Origin: an uncultured Collinsella sp. | GTDB lineage: Bacteria; Actinomycetota; Coriobacteriia; Coriobacteriales; Coriobacteriaceae | Length of the DNA stretch: 64,000 nucleotides | Direction: 5' to 3' | NCBI GenBank assembly: GCA_934667065.1 | Contig: CAKULD010000002.1 | Span: 186,001 to 250,000 of the forward strand | Shown: positions 34,237 through 43,020 of the stretch, in pieces | How the letters are laid out: each line of letters begins with the position of its first letter | Position numbering within the stretch: the first letter of the stretch is position 1 | Notes under the pieces: generated by a model | The model's database searches: none | Seen by the model: only the letters and a program-made list of their open reading frames with translations | What the model was told of the DNA's origin: nothing | Position numbers and translations under genes: made by a program

Positions 34237-36048
34237 CTAGCACGTCCCCTCGTTAGGCATCGACCAGGCGTGATGGTCGGTATGCAGCAGCTCCTCGGCC
34301 AGCGGCGAGAGCGGCTCGCCCAAGAACTCGCGGTAGCACGCCTGGACATCGGGATTCTCGTGCGAGAAGCGAATGTCCGCAGCGGCATCCAGGCCCCACA
34401 GCACCTGACCGCGCTCGGCCGCCAGCTCGCAGCCGTCGTGGATGGGCTGGCCGCCGCCACCGACGCAGCCGCCGGGGCACGCCATGACCTCGACGAAGTC
34501 ATAGCTCACGCGGCCATCGCGAATCGCATCGAGCAGACGGGCAGCGTTGCCCAGTCCGTGCGCCACGGCGACGCGCACCTTGGTGCCGTCGATATCGGCC
34601 ACGGCTTCCTTCCAGCCGTCGAGCCCTCGCACGTCGGTAAAGAAGTCGGCATCGGGATTCTTGCCCGTCACCAGGTAATATGCCGAGCGCACCGCGGCTT
34701 CCATCACGCCGCCCGTGGCGCCAAAGATCACGCCCGCGCCCGTGCCAAAGCCCAGCGGCGTGTCGAGCGGCTCCTCGACGAGCGTGTCCACGCTCACGTG
34801 GTTTGCGCGGATCATACGCACCATCTCACGCACCGTCAGCGCAACGTCAACGTCGGGCGCGCCGTCCTCGCCCACCATGCTCGGCAGCGCGCGCTCGGCC
34901 TTCTTGGCCGTGCACGGCATCACGGACACCACAAACAGACGCTCGGGCTCCACGCCCAGCACCTTGGCGTAATAGGTCTTGGCGATGGCGCCGAACATCT
35001 GCTGCGGCGACTTGGACGTGGACAGGCTGTCGACAAACTCGGGGTAACGTGCCTTCACAAAGCGCACCCAGCCCGGGCAGCAGCTCGTGAACATGGGCCA
35101 GCCACGACTGTCACCCTCGCCCTTGGCAGCCTCGCCCAGGCGCTCGAGCAGCTCGGAGCCCTCCTCCATGATGGTGAGGTCGGCCGAAAAATCGGTGTCG
35201 AACACATACTCAAAGCCCACACGGCGCAGCGCGCAGGCCAGGCGCTCGACGGTGGCTTCCTCGCGCGGAATGCCGAGCTCCTCGCCCCAGGCACTACGCA
35301 CGGCCGGCGCGATCTGCACCAGCACGATCTTGTCGGGATCGGCGATGGCATCGAACACGGTCTCGGTATCGTCGCGCTCGCGCAGCGCACCCGTCGGGCA
35401 ATGCGTGATGCACTGGCCGCACGCGACGCAATCGGTCTTGCCGATCGGCGCGCGCCCGCGGGTGCCCACGGCGGTATGCGTGGCGCGGTTGGTCAGATCC
35501 CAAATGCCGAGCCCCTGCACGCTCTCGCACACCTTGATGCAGCGCATGCACTTGATGCACTTGTCGTTGTCGCGAATGATGGGGAAATCGAAGTCCCAGC
35601 CCTCGCGCGCCAGGTGCTGCTCGTACGGCAGGTAGAAGATGCCCAGGTCGTTGGCGATGTTCTGCAGGTTGCAGTTGCCGCTGCGCACGCAGCTCGTGCA
35701 GCGCGAATCGTGCTGGGACAGCAGCAGCTGCACGTTGGTGCGGCGCGCCTCGCGGGCCTTGGGACTGTTGGTGTGGACCACCATGCCGTCGAGCACGTAG
35801 TTGTTGCAGGCGGCAACCAGCTGGTCGCAGCCCTCAACCTCGACCACGCACACGCGGCAGCCGCCGATCTCGTTTAGATCGCGCAGGTAGCACAGGGTGG
35901 GAATCTGGATGCCGGCGGACTTGGCCGCGTCCAGGATCGAGGTGTGCTCGGGTACCACGACTTCGCAATTATCGATCGTGAGCTTGACCATGTTGAGTGC
36001 TCCGCTTTCGGTGTTGTCGCTGACAGTGGGATTGTTGAGCTCTACCAT
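34237..36048 (-). CDS. hydA: [FeFe] hydrogenase catalytic subunit (HydA/HndD type)
   Basis: A 603-residue cytosolic hydrogenase. A 2Fe-2S ferredoxin domain (CYLRDLNEIGGCRVCVVEVEG) is followed by a His-ligated cluster segment (QHDSRCTSCVRSGNC) and two 4Fe-4S motifs (CIKCMRCIKVCE, CVACGQCITHCP). The H-cluster motifs are TSCCPGW (L1), MPCTAKK (L2) and EVMACPGGCVGGGGQP (L3). The domain layout is that of NAD(P)-linked multimeric enzymes. ATG 36048 overlaps the upstream stop and has GGAGG eight bases before it; ATG 35991 (MVKLTIDNCEV) also has a GGAG. The maturases HydEFG are not in the window. Confidence 0.95.
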   Translation of the reverse strand: MVELNNPTVSDNTESGALNMVKLTIDNCEVVVPEHTSILDAAKSAGIQIPTLCYLRDLNEIGGCRVCVVEVEGCDQLVAACNNYVLDGMVVHTNSPKAREARRTNVQLLLSQHDSRCTSCVRSGNCNLQNIANDLGIFYLPYEQHLAREGWDFDFPIIRDNDKCIKCMRCIKVCESVQGLGIWDLTNRATHTAVGTRGRAPIGKTDCVACGQCITHCPTGALRERDDTETVFDAIADPDKIVLVQIAPAVRSAWGEELGIPREEATVERLACALRRVGFEYVFDTDFSADLTIMEEGSELLERLGEAAKGEGDSRGWPMFTSCCPGWVRFVKARYPEFVDSLSTSKSPQQMFGAIAKTYYAKVLGVEPERLFVVSVMPCTAKKAERALPSMVGEDGAPDVDVALTVREMVRMIRANHVSVDTLVEEPLDTPLGFGTGAGVIFGATGGVMEAAVRSAYYLVTGKNPDADFFTDVRGLDGWKEAVADIDGTKVRVAVAHGLGNAARLLDAIRDGRVSYDFVEVMACPGGCVGGGGQPIHDGCELAAERGQVLWGLDAAADIRFSHENPDVQACYREFLGEPLSPLAEELLHTDHHAWSMPNEGTC

Positions 36049-37874
36049 TCCAGGTTCCTCCCTCCGCGGAATGCGCCAAAGCCAAAGTGGTCGCAACGCA
36101 GGCAGCGGCTCGCCTCCTGGCGTGCCTCCTCCTCGGTAAGACCCTGCTCGACCAGATTCCAATCGTGAATGCGCTCGCCGGCCTCGCGCTCGCCCAGTTC
36201 GCAGCGGCCGCACTCGTGCTTTCCCTTAAACTGCACGGTCGGCAGTTCCACATCGAGCTTGATCTTGTGGTCGAAGCCCAGGTAGCGGTCGATATTTGCC
36301 GAAGCCACGCGGCCGGCGTTGATGGCGCGGATAACGGTGGCGGGACCGGTCTGGCAGTCGCCACCGCTAAAGAGACCTTCGAAGTTGGGCACGGCGCCGT
36401 CCGAATCGGTGACCACGCAGCCCCACTTGCAGGCGATGCCCATGTCCTCAAACGGCTTGGAATCGATGTCCTGGCCAATGGCCACAAACACACGCTCGCA
36501 CGGAATGACGCGCTCGGGCGTGGCGGCGGCACGCGGGGCCGGACGACCGCGACGGGGCTCGCCGATAATCTGCGGCTGCACGCGCAGGCCGCACACGCGA
36601 CCGTCCTCGCCGGTCTCGATGGCGAGCGGCGCGGTGAGCTCCAGTACCTCGCAGCCCTCGGCCTGGGCGCCGGCGATCTCGGCGTCCTGGGCCGTCATAT
36701 CGCAGATGCGACGGCGGTAGACGATGCTCACCTTGTCGGCACCGCAGCGCACGGCAGAGCGCGCCACGTCCATGGCCACGTTGCCGCCGCCGATGACGCA
36801 CACGCGCTGGCCGCTCAGGTCGGGCAGCTCGTCGTCGCCGATGGCGCGCAGCATCTTGACGGCCGACTCCACGCCGGGGGCGTCCTCGCACGGAAGACCG
36901 AGCTTCTTGTCGCTGTGGGCACCGATGGCCAGGTAGACGGCATCAAACTCGTCGCGCAGACGGGTGAGCTCGTCGCCGTTGACGGAGTGGTCAAGCTCCA
37001 CGTCGATACCGGCACTCAAGATCCAGTCAACCTCGGCCTGCAGGCGCTCGCGCGGCAGACGATAACTGGGGATGCCGTAGCGCAGCATACCGCCCAAGTG
37101 ATGACGCTGCTCAAAAATGGTCACCTTGTGGCCCATAATTGCCAAGTAGTAGGCGCAGGAAAGACCAGCCGGGCCGCCGCCGATCACGGCAACGCGCTTG
37201 CCGGTGGCCTCGGCGATCCAAGGCTTGTGGTCGTTGAGGTCGCTGTGCTCAACGGCAAACCGCTTGAGGGCAAGAATGTTCATGGGGTCGTCCACCATGC
37301 CGCGACGGCAGTGCATCTCGCAGGGATGCTCGCACACCAGGCCGCAGACAAGCGGCAGCGGGTTGTTCTTGCGGATGACCTTGACGGCATCGGCATAACG
37401 GCCGGCCTCGACGAGCGAAATGTACCCGGGAATGTCGACGTGCGCCGGGCAGCCCGAGACGCACGGGACGCGTGCCTCGCGATCGAAGCCGCAGGAGTGC
37501 TCGCGGATGTGGTGCTCAAAGTCATCACGGAAGCCACGAATGGCCGTGAGCGCCATGGCGCCGGCCTCGTAGCCGATAGCGCAGTCACTCGAAAGGTAGA
37601 TGGTGCGGGCGGTGCGCTCGATCAGATTGAGCGTGGACTCGTCGGCGCGGCCCTCGAGCACATCGGCGAGCAGGTCGCTCAGCGCGCTCAGGCCCACGCG
37701 GCAGGGCGTACACTTGCCGCAGCTCTGCGTCGAGCACAGGTTGACGAGCGCCGCCGTAAACTCAACGGGACACGGGGCGAGCGAACTCACCGCCAGACGA
37801 CGTCCAAGCGCATCGTGCAGGTCGTCCATGACGGCCTGAGCGTGGCTGCGTTCCATTACATGCAGTCGAGCCAT
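36042..37874 (-). CDS. Hydrogenase-associated NAD(P)H:acceptor oxidoreductase (NuoF 4Fe-4S plus GltD-like fusion)
   Basis: A 610-residue flavoprotein. The N-terminal segment STQSCGKCTPCRVG (about 48-61) is the 4Fe-4S site of NuoF/HydB. It is followed by GltD-like cysteine clusters (CVSGCPAHVDIPGY; CGLVCEHPCEMHC), FAD-binding VIGGGPAGLSCAYYLA and NAD(P)-binding CVIGGGNVAMDVARSA, and a final CxxC pair (CLRC). The FMN/NADH part of true NuoF is absent. It probably passes electrons between NAD(P)H and the hydrogenase, possibly by bifurcation. ATG at 37874 has AGGGG five bases before it. First gene of the operon; a thioredoxin-like small subunit is missing. Confidence 0.85.
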   Translation of the reverse strand: MARLHVMERSHAQAVMDDLHDALGRRLAVSSLAPCPVEFTAALVNLCSTQSCGKCTPCRVGLSALSDLLADVLEGRADESTLNLIERTARTIYLSSDCAIGYEAGAMALTAIRGFRDDFEHHIREHSCGFDREARVPCVSGCPAHVDIPGYISLVEAGRYADAVKVIRKNNPLPLVCGLVCEHPCEMHCRRGMVDDPMNILALKRFAVEHSDLNDHKPWIAEATGKRVAVIGGGPAGLSCAYYLAIMGHKVTIFEQRHHLGGMLRYGIPSYRLPRERLQAEVDWILSAGIDVELDHSVNGDELTRLRDEFDAVYLAIGAHSDKKLGLPCEDAPGVESAVKMLRAIGDDELPDLSGQRVCVIGGGNVAMDVARSAVRCGADKVSIVYRRRICDMTAQDAEIAGAQAEGCEVLELTAPLAIETGEDGRVCGLRVQPQIIGEPRRGRPAPRAAATPERVIPCERVFVAIGQDIDSKPFEDMGIACKWGCVVTDSDGAVPNFEGLFSGGDCQTGPATVIRAINAGRVASANIDRYLGFDHKIKLDVELPTVQFKGKHECGRCELGEREAGERIHDWNLVEQGLTEEEARQEASRCLRCDHFGFGAFRGGRNLEW

Positions 37875-37937
37875 AAGATCCCCTCTCATGTGGCAGCCCG
37901 GAGGCGAGGCCGGGCGAAGTTGCTACACGCACAACAC

Positions 37938-37960
37938 TGACCTAAAAAGTTGTTAGGTCA
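37938..37960. promoter_or_regulatory. Palindromic operator upstream of the hydrogenase operon
   Basis: TGACCTAA (37938-37945), seven bases, TTAGGTCA (37953-37960): a perfect 8-7-8 inverted repeat 64-86 bp upstream of the first start codon. Size and spacing suit a dimeric HTH regulator. It does not match Rex or FNR consensus strings. Confidence 0.6.
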
Positions 37961-38060
37961 CCACACGGTTCGGCAGGCGGTATGAAATGTCGCCCTCAGC
38001 GGTGAAATAGAACATTACCGCAGATAAATGCCATATTTGATAAAACGCGTTACCAAACGA

Positions 38061-38096
38061 CAATGCCCCGCCCACGCAATCACGTGGACGGGGCAT
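38061..38096 (-). terminator. Hairpin downstream of the GH4 glucosidase gene
   Basis: CAATGCCCCGCCCACG (from 38061) pairs with CGTGGACGGGGCATTG (to about 38097) with one mismatch. On the minus strand only TCGTTT follows, so it is a strong hairpin with a weak T-tract. Confidence 0.65.
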
Positions 38097-38130
38097 TGCC
38101 CTAGGTATGCGGCCAGCGACCCTGTTGCTT

Positions 38131-39513
38131 TTACTTAAGCTCGGGCCAGAAGTCCTTGTTAGCCTCGATCATGTCGTCGAGAACCTCCTTGGCGACCTTC
38201 ATCGACGGCACGGTCTTGTTCAGTGTAAAGGCCTTGAGCGCCTTCTCGTAAGAACCCTCGATCGTGGCCTCGACCACGAGCTTCTCGGAGTTGAGCTGCT
38301 GCATCATGAGGCCCTGCTGGAACAGCGGAATGTTGTCGCGGCTGATGACCTCGGGGCCGTTCTTGCCAATGTAGGCAGGCAGCTCGACCATAGCGTCGTA
38401 GGGCATGTTGGGGATAGCGCCCTTGTTCTCGCAAATGACCAGGAAGCGCTGCTTGGTATCGTTCTTCAGAGCGATGGCCAGATCGGCAATCCAGTCGCCG
38501 TGGCTGCCCGCATAGAACGTGCTCTCGTCGATCTCGCCGGTCTTCTCGTAATGGTCGATGCCCTCAAAGAGGTTCTTCTCGCGCGTCTCCTCGACCTCGT
38601 TTGCACGGGTGCGCTCGGGGTTGGAATGCTCGACGAACTCCTTCTGCTGCAGATAGTAGTTCAGATACGTGTTGGGCAAGTACTCCGGGAAGCACTCCAT
38701 GATCTCGTACTCGCCCTTCCAGACGTAGTACCAGCTGCCCTTGGTGTGGCGGTTCTGCTCGGGATGCTCGTCGGTGGTCTCCTCGGGCTTCTTGGACATC
38801 AGCGAGCCCATGCCCTTGAGGTACGAATCAGGCAGCAGAATCTCGTGCTCCTTGATGTACTCGCGCAGCTGCGGGAGCACCTCCTCGCCCTTGTGGCGAA
38901 TCGAGGTGAACCAACCAAAGTGGTTGAGGCCAAAGTAATCGTACTCGACGTCCTTCTTGTCGATATCGAGCGCGGCGCAAACCACGTCGATGATCGCGAT
39001 CGGCATGTCGCAGATGTTGATGATGCGAGCGTTGGGACGCAGCACGCGGCAGCCCTCGGACACGATGGCGGCAGGGTTGGAGTAGTTGAGAATCCAGTAG
39101 TCCTTCTTGGCGTACTTCTCAACGTCATCAATCAGCTCGACCATGGGGAAGATGGTGCGCATGCCGTAGGCAAGGCCGCCGCAGCCGCAGGTCTCCTGAC
39201 CCACGCAGCCGTGACGCAGCGGAATCTTCTCGTCCTGCTCGCGCATGGCATAGCCGCCCACGCGCATCTGGGCAAACACGAAACTCGCGTCGGTAAAAGC
39301 CGTCTCCTTGTCGGTGGTCACCGTAAGCTTGATGTCCAGGCCAAGGTCCTCGTGCAAAATCCAGTCCACGAGCACGCCGATCTTGCGCTGACGCTCCTCG
39401 TTGATGTCGTACAGGCGAATCTCGTCAACGTCGAGCTCGTCCTTGCGCAGGGCGATGGACTTGACGATGCCGGGGGTAAAGGTGGATCCGCCACCGCACA
39501 GAGTGATGATCAT
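38131..39513 (-). CDS. GH4 6-phospho-alpha-glucosidase
   Basis: NAD- and Mn-dependent hydrolase of phosphorylated alpha-glucosides. The 460-residue protein starts MIITLCGGGSTFTPG, the GH4 dinucleotide fold. It has NYSNPAAIVSE, and NICDMPIAI: the CDMP tetrapeptide marks the alpha-specific branch, while beta-specific GH4 enzymes carry CN-P. FGLNHFGWF holds the metal-binding His. It starts 3 bases after the EIICB stop with AAGGAG upstream. With the PTS genes it should use maltose or sucrose isomers (GlvA/MalH-like). Confidence 0.92.
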   Translation of the reverse strand: MIITLCGGGSTFTPGIVKSIALRKDELDVDEIRLYDINEERQRKIGVLVDWILHEDLGLDIKLTVTTDKETAFTDASFVFAQMRVGGYAMREQDEKIPLRHGCVGQETCGCGGLAYGMRTIFPMVELIDDVEKYAKKDYWILNYSNPAAIVSEGCRVLRPNARIINICDMPIAIIDVVCAALDIDKKDVEYDYFGLNHFGWFTSIRHKGEEVLPQLREYIKEHEILLPDSYLKGMGSLMSKKPEETTDEHPEQNRHTKGSWYYVWKGEYEIMECFPEYLPNTYLNYYLQQKEFVEHSNPERTRANEVEETREKNLFEGIDHYEKTGEIDESTFYAGSHGDWIADLAIALKNDTKQRFLVICENKGAIPNMPYDAMVELPAYIGKNGPEVISRDNIPLFQQGLMMQQLNSEKLVVEATIEGSYEKALKAFTLNKTVPSMKVAKEVLDDMIEANKDFWPELK

Positions 39514-39516
39514 TGT

Positions 39517-41133
39517 TTACTGCTCCTTCTCAATTGCGTTTTCGACCTTGTCGCGCATCTCGGCGACCTTCATGCCAAAGATGATCTGGATATTGTTGCC
39601 GTTGCGGTTGATGCCGCTGTTGGGCACGTGGTTGATGAGGTTCTCATCGATGAGGTCCGGGTTCTTAACGTTCACGCGAAGACGCGTAAAGCAGTTCTCG
39701 AGCTCCTCGATGTTGTCCTTGCCGCCAAGACCTGCGACCAGGTCGGCAATGCCCGCATCGACGCCCTCTGCGGGAGCTGCGGCAACAGCGCCCTGCTTCA
39801 CCGCGACAGACGCGGCGGCCTCGCCCTCGGCAACGGACTCGGCGAGCTCGGACTCCTCCTCGCGACCAGGCGTGTGGAGGTTGAGCTTCTTAATAAGGAA
39901 GGTGAAGAGGAAGAAGTACAGAGCGGCGTTGACGACTCCAAGCACCAGCATAACCGGCCAGTTGGTCTTATCGACACCGAGGACCAGGTTGGAAACCACG
40001 ATGTTGATGATGCCGCCTGCAGTCGAAGCGGGCACGGAGAGGACCTTGAGCAGGACCAGGAAGATACCGGAAAGAATCGAGTGAACGACAAAGAGCACGG
40101 GAGCGGCAAAGACAAAGAGGAAGTCCATGGGCTCGGTGACACAGGAGAGCACGGCGGTGATGATCAGCGGGATGATAACGGCCTTGGTCTTATCCTTGTT
40201 CCCCTTGTAAGCGGTGAAGATAAAGGCGAGACCGATACCGATGTAGGGCCACAGGTTGTTGAAGGTGTAGCTGTTGAAATACGTGCTATCGGAGAAGGGC
40301 TGGCCCGTCATTGCCATCTCGGCGACACGGATGGGATAGGCACCGGCGATAACCTGATCGCCCAGCGTAAGGGTGCCGCCCACATCGGAGAACTGGAACG
40401 GGGTGTAGATGAGGTGGTGCAGACCGGTGGGAACGAGCAGCTTGTTGAGCATGCCGTAGATGAACAGACCGATGTTGCCCGACTCCTTAATGATGCCGGC
40501 AACGGAGGAGATGGCGCCCTGGACAGGAGGCCAGACGATGCAGAAGCCTGCGCCCATGATCCAAGAGATGATGATCATGATCAAAAACGGGAAGCGAACG
40601 CCCGAGAACATCGAAAGAGCGATGGGGAACTGCTTGTTCGAGTACTTGTTGAACACGGCGCCGGTAATGCAGCCCAGGATAATGCCGCCAAACACGCCGG
40701 TATCGAGCACCTGAATGCCCATAACGGTGCTCTGTCCGGTTCCGGTAAGGCCGAGCATGCCGCTCGCTTCGGCAAGAGAGCCGGTGGCGTTGAGCACGAT
40801 GTTATTGGCCTGAAGGAACAGGAAGAACGACATCAGGGCGATCAGCGAAGCATGGCCCTTGTTCTTCTTTGCCATGGCGCCGGCGATGCCCACGCAGAAC
40901 AGAATCGAGAGGTTGTTGATGATAAACATCAGCGACTGATAGACAACGGCGCCCACAAGCTGGAACGGACCGGAGCCCAGCACGGGAATCATGGCGCAGA
41001 TGGTCTTGTTGGTTAGAATGATGCCCACGATGAGCAGAATGCCGGCAACCGAGAGATACATCATCGGCTGGACGATTGACTTCGCGAACACCTCCAACGG
41101 CGCTTTGAAATTGAACTTCTTTTTTGCGGTCAT
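39517..41133 (-). CDS. PTS EIICB permease (maltose/alpha-glucoside type)
   Basis: A 538-residue sugar permease-phosphotransferase. The EIIC part (1-430) has about ten membrane segments with GLHHLIYTPFQF and TEPMDFLFVFAAP typical of the glucose/glucoside superfamily. A Glu/Ala-rich linker leads to EIIB (about 455-538), whose phospho-Cys lies in ELENCFTRLRV. No EIIA is fused; a separate EIIA gene lies two genes upstream. GGGGAG precedes the ATG. Confidence 0.92.
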   Translation of the reverse strand: MTAKKKFNFKAPLEVFAKSIVQPMMYLSVAGILLIVGIILTNKTICAMIPVLGSGPFQLVGAVVYQSLMFIINNLSILFCVGIAGAMAKKNKGHASLIALMSFFLFLQANNIVLNATGSLAEASGMLGLTGTGQSTVMGIQVLDTGVFGGIILGCITGAVFNKYSNKQFPIALSMFSGVRFPFLIMIIISWIMGAGFCIVWPPVQGAISSVAGIIKESGNIGLFIYGMLNKLLVPTGLHHLIYTPFQFSDVGGTLTLGDQVIAGAYPIRVAEMAMTGQPFSDSTYFNSYTFNNLWPYIGIGLAFIFTAYKGNKDKTKAVIIPLIITAVLSCVTEPMDFLFVFAAPVLFVVHSILSGIFLVLLKVLSVPASTAGGIINIVVSNLVLGVDKTNWPVMLVLGVVNAALYFFLFTFLIKKLNLHTPGREEESELAESVAEGEAAASVAVKQGAVAAAPAEGVDAGIADLVAGLGGKDNIEELENCFTRLRVNVKNPDLIDENLINHVPNSGINRNGNNIQIIFGMKVAEMRDKVENAIEKEQ

Positions 41134-41232
41134 AGCGGTACTCCCCTTCCTTTTCCGCAAATTAAGACAGATGTGCCCTGGACAAGACCGTGAGCCTTGC
41201 CTTATATCAATCGATGTATGGGCACGTTATGC

Positions 41233-42099
41233 CTAGAGACCAGGTTCTCCAAGCAGGTTAACAATGTGATATGCGAGATAACTCTTCTCGGCATCGGTAA
41301 CGACAACGTTATAGGTAGACGACAAGTGGGCGGCTATGGCGTCCGCGCACGAGAATGCGCACGGATACGCCGTTTCATCGATTCGGAACAGCGCGTCGTC
41401 ATCGATCTGCCCGGCTTCGGGATCGAGCGCCCGCTGTGCGAAAAACTGCAGATGGCGGACGAAGCGCTCATAGGGCAACGAGGTGTCGTCGAGGGTCGTA
41501 GCATAGCGATCGGAAACAATCGCGAGTACGTCGCGAACAAGCTGAACCGAGATAATCAGACGGTCGGAGCGTTGCGGCATGGTGGCGTTGACGATATGCA
41601 GCGTAATAAAACCCTGCTCTTCTTCGCTCATCTGGATGCCCATATACTCCTTGACAATCTGCAGCGCACGGCCCGCAAGCGCATACTCCTTGCGATAGAA
41701 CTGCTGGATCTCGAGCAGCAACGGATTCTCACAGGAGACGCCCTTGCGCTCGCGCTCCAAAGCAAGGCCGATATGGTCTGCGAGAGCAATGAGGATCTTG
41801 TCGTTGATATCAACATTGAGCTCTCGACGGAGCATCTGAACAATGTCCTCGGCAATCACGAGGTTGACGGTGGGGATGGACTCCAAAAGATGTGCCAAGC
41901 GGTCAATCGTACGCGAATCCTGAGAAGTGCCCTCCTGCAGCGCATAGGTCTTTTCGACCGATGCTTCATCGATAGCGTCGCCGGCATGACGGCCAAAGCA
42001 GAGGCCTCGACCGATGACAATGAGCTCGGAGCCATCGTCCGAAGTGACCATTGCGACGTTATTGTTGAAAACTCGCTTGATAACCACGGTACCCACCAC
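41233..42099 (-). CDS. licT: BglG/LicT family transcription antiterminator
   Basis: A 288-residue RNA-binding antiterminator. The N-terminal CAT domain (1-55: VIKRVFNNNVAMVTSDDGSELIVIGRGLCFGRHAGD) is followed by PRD1 (about 68-170, with ALADHIGLALER) and PRD2 (about 175-288, with GFITLHIVNA and SYLAYHIVNLLGE); the His residues are EII/HPr phosphorylation sites. Start uncertain: two adjacent GTG codons at 42099/42096 lack a clear ribosome site. Lies within the PTS operon, which it should control by binding a leader RNA. Confidence 0.9.
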   Translation of the reverse strand: MVGTVVIKRVFNNNVAMVTSDDGSELIVIGRGLCFGRHAGDAIDEASVEKTYALQEGTSQDSRTIDRLAHLLESIPTVNLVIAEDIVQMLRRELNVDINDKILIALADHIGLALERERKGVSCENPLLLEIQQFYRKEYALAGRALQIVKEYMGIQMSEEEQGFITLHIVNATMPQRSDRLIISVQLVRDVLAIVSDRYATTLDDTSLPYERFVRHLQFFAQRALDPEAGQIDDDALFRIDETAYPCAFSCADAIAAHLSSTYNVVVTDAEKSYLAYHIVNLLGEPGL

Positions 42100-42105
42100 A
42101 AGAAT

Positions 42106-42618
42106 TTACTCGGAAAGCCAGACGACAGGCTCTTTAACAGCAACAGGGCCGGAAGCGTGCTCACGAAGAGTCGACTTCTCCGAACGCTCGCACACGATAA
42201 CGAAGACCGTGGGATCGAAGCCGGCGGCGCGGACCGCGTCGAAATCGACCTCGACGAGGGGCTGGCCCGCGTCGACATGGTCACCCTGAGCAACAAGCGC
42301 ATGGAAGCCCTTGCCCTCAAGTTTAACAGTGTCGATTCCGATATGCAGCATCACCTGAGCAGAGCTGTCGTCGGACATGATGCCCAGCGCGTGCTCAGTC
42401 GGAAACAGCGCCGCGACGGTACCGGAGACAGGAGCGCACACCGTTCCCTCTTGGGGAACCACGGCAACGCCATCGCCCACGGCACGGCTGCTAAAAGCGG
42501 GATCATTGGTTTTTTCTAGGTGAACAAGCTCGCCGGAAACAGGAGCGAGGATTTCGAACTCGGAAGTTGCAGTCTTCTGCTCATCCGAACCGCCCATCAG
42601 GCGAGAAAAGAAACCCAT
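42106..42618 (-). CDS. PTS glucose-family EIIA
   Basis: A 170-residue EIIA-Glc-type phosphocarrier. APVSGELVHLEKTNDPAFSSRAVGDGVAV opens the beta-sandwich. The active-site pair is TEHALGI and the phosphorylated His in VMLHIGIDTVKLEGKGF. First gene of the operon EIIA-licT-EIICB-GH4. ATG 42618 is chosen for the family-typical MGFFSRL start; AAGGGA lies about ten bases upstream. Confidence 0.9.
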   Translation of the reverse strand: MGFFSRLMGGSDEQKTATSEFEILAPVSGELVHLEKTNDPAFSSRAVGDGVAVVPQEGTVCAPVSGTVAALFPTEHALGIMSDDSSAQVMLHIGIDTVKLEGKGFHALVAQGDHVDAGQPLVEVDFDAVRAAGFDPTVFVIVCERSEKSTLREHASGPVAVKEPVVWLSE

Positions 42619-42698
42619 GGTGGCATGTCCCTTCATAAATATAGCCCAACCAAAATCAAACGAATGCGTCCATAGAGACACACCCGTTCAAAGACTTT

Positions 42699-42730
42699 GG
42701 TTAGGCCCACGTCCGAGGGACTCGGTAACC
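42699..42730 (-). promoter_or_regulatory. Candidate antiterminator-like leader hairpin of the PTS operon
   Basis: In the transcript, GGTTA pairs with TAACC and CCGAG with CTCGG around TCC, with a nine-base bulge on the 3' side. An asymmetric two-helix hairpin at the start of a LicT-containing operon resembles a ribonucleic antiterminator, although the sequence departs from the GGNTTGTTACTG consensus and no overlapping terminator is clear. Confidence 0.35.
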
Positions 42731-42755
42731 TTCCGCATTTCTTTTTACGGGAGCT

Positions 42756-42783
42756 ATTGTAGACAAGCCCAAAGCCAGAACAA
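42756..42783 (-). promoter_or_regulatory. Promoter of the PTS operon
   Basis: On the minus strand TTGTTC (42783-42778), 16-bp spacer, TACAAT (42761-42756). Transcription would begin near 42749, about 20 bases before the leader hairpin, giving a leader of about 130 nt. Confidence 0.6.
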
Positions 42784-42892
42784 CCATTGTGAACGGCGAA
42801 CGGTATTTTTTCTCCGATAAACGGTATCCAGGCGGCACTTAGGGACGTTCCTTTTCTGCCGACACCCGGGGACACTCCTTGCACCAATTGTG

Positions 42893-42959
42893 AGTTGCGG
42901 TGAAATAGGGACTGAAAAGCCGTTTGAAAGGCAAAAGCAGTCCGTATTCCACCGCAACT
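42893..42959. repeat. AGTTGCGGTGAAATA palindromic repeat, copy 4
   Basis: Arms 42893-42914 and 42938-42959 pair with two mismatches (AATAGGGACTG against CAGTCCGTATTCC), so it is diverging from copies 2, 3 and 6. It lies between the EFR1 gene end and the PTS promoter. Confidence 0.88.
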
Positions 42960-43020
42960 TAGAGGAGGGATGCCGCCACCTGCCGGGAGGGACGGAGAAA
43001 AACTGATTGACGCTCCTGCA

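Noticed and set aside
38107..41016. Long open frame (about 969 codons) on the plus strand
   Set aside because: It is the antisense shadow of the GH4 and EIICB genes, produced by strong GC3 bias; the minus-strand frames have clear family motifs and ribosome sites.
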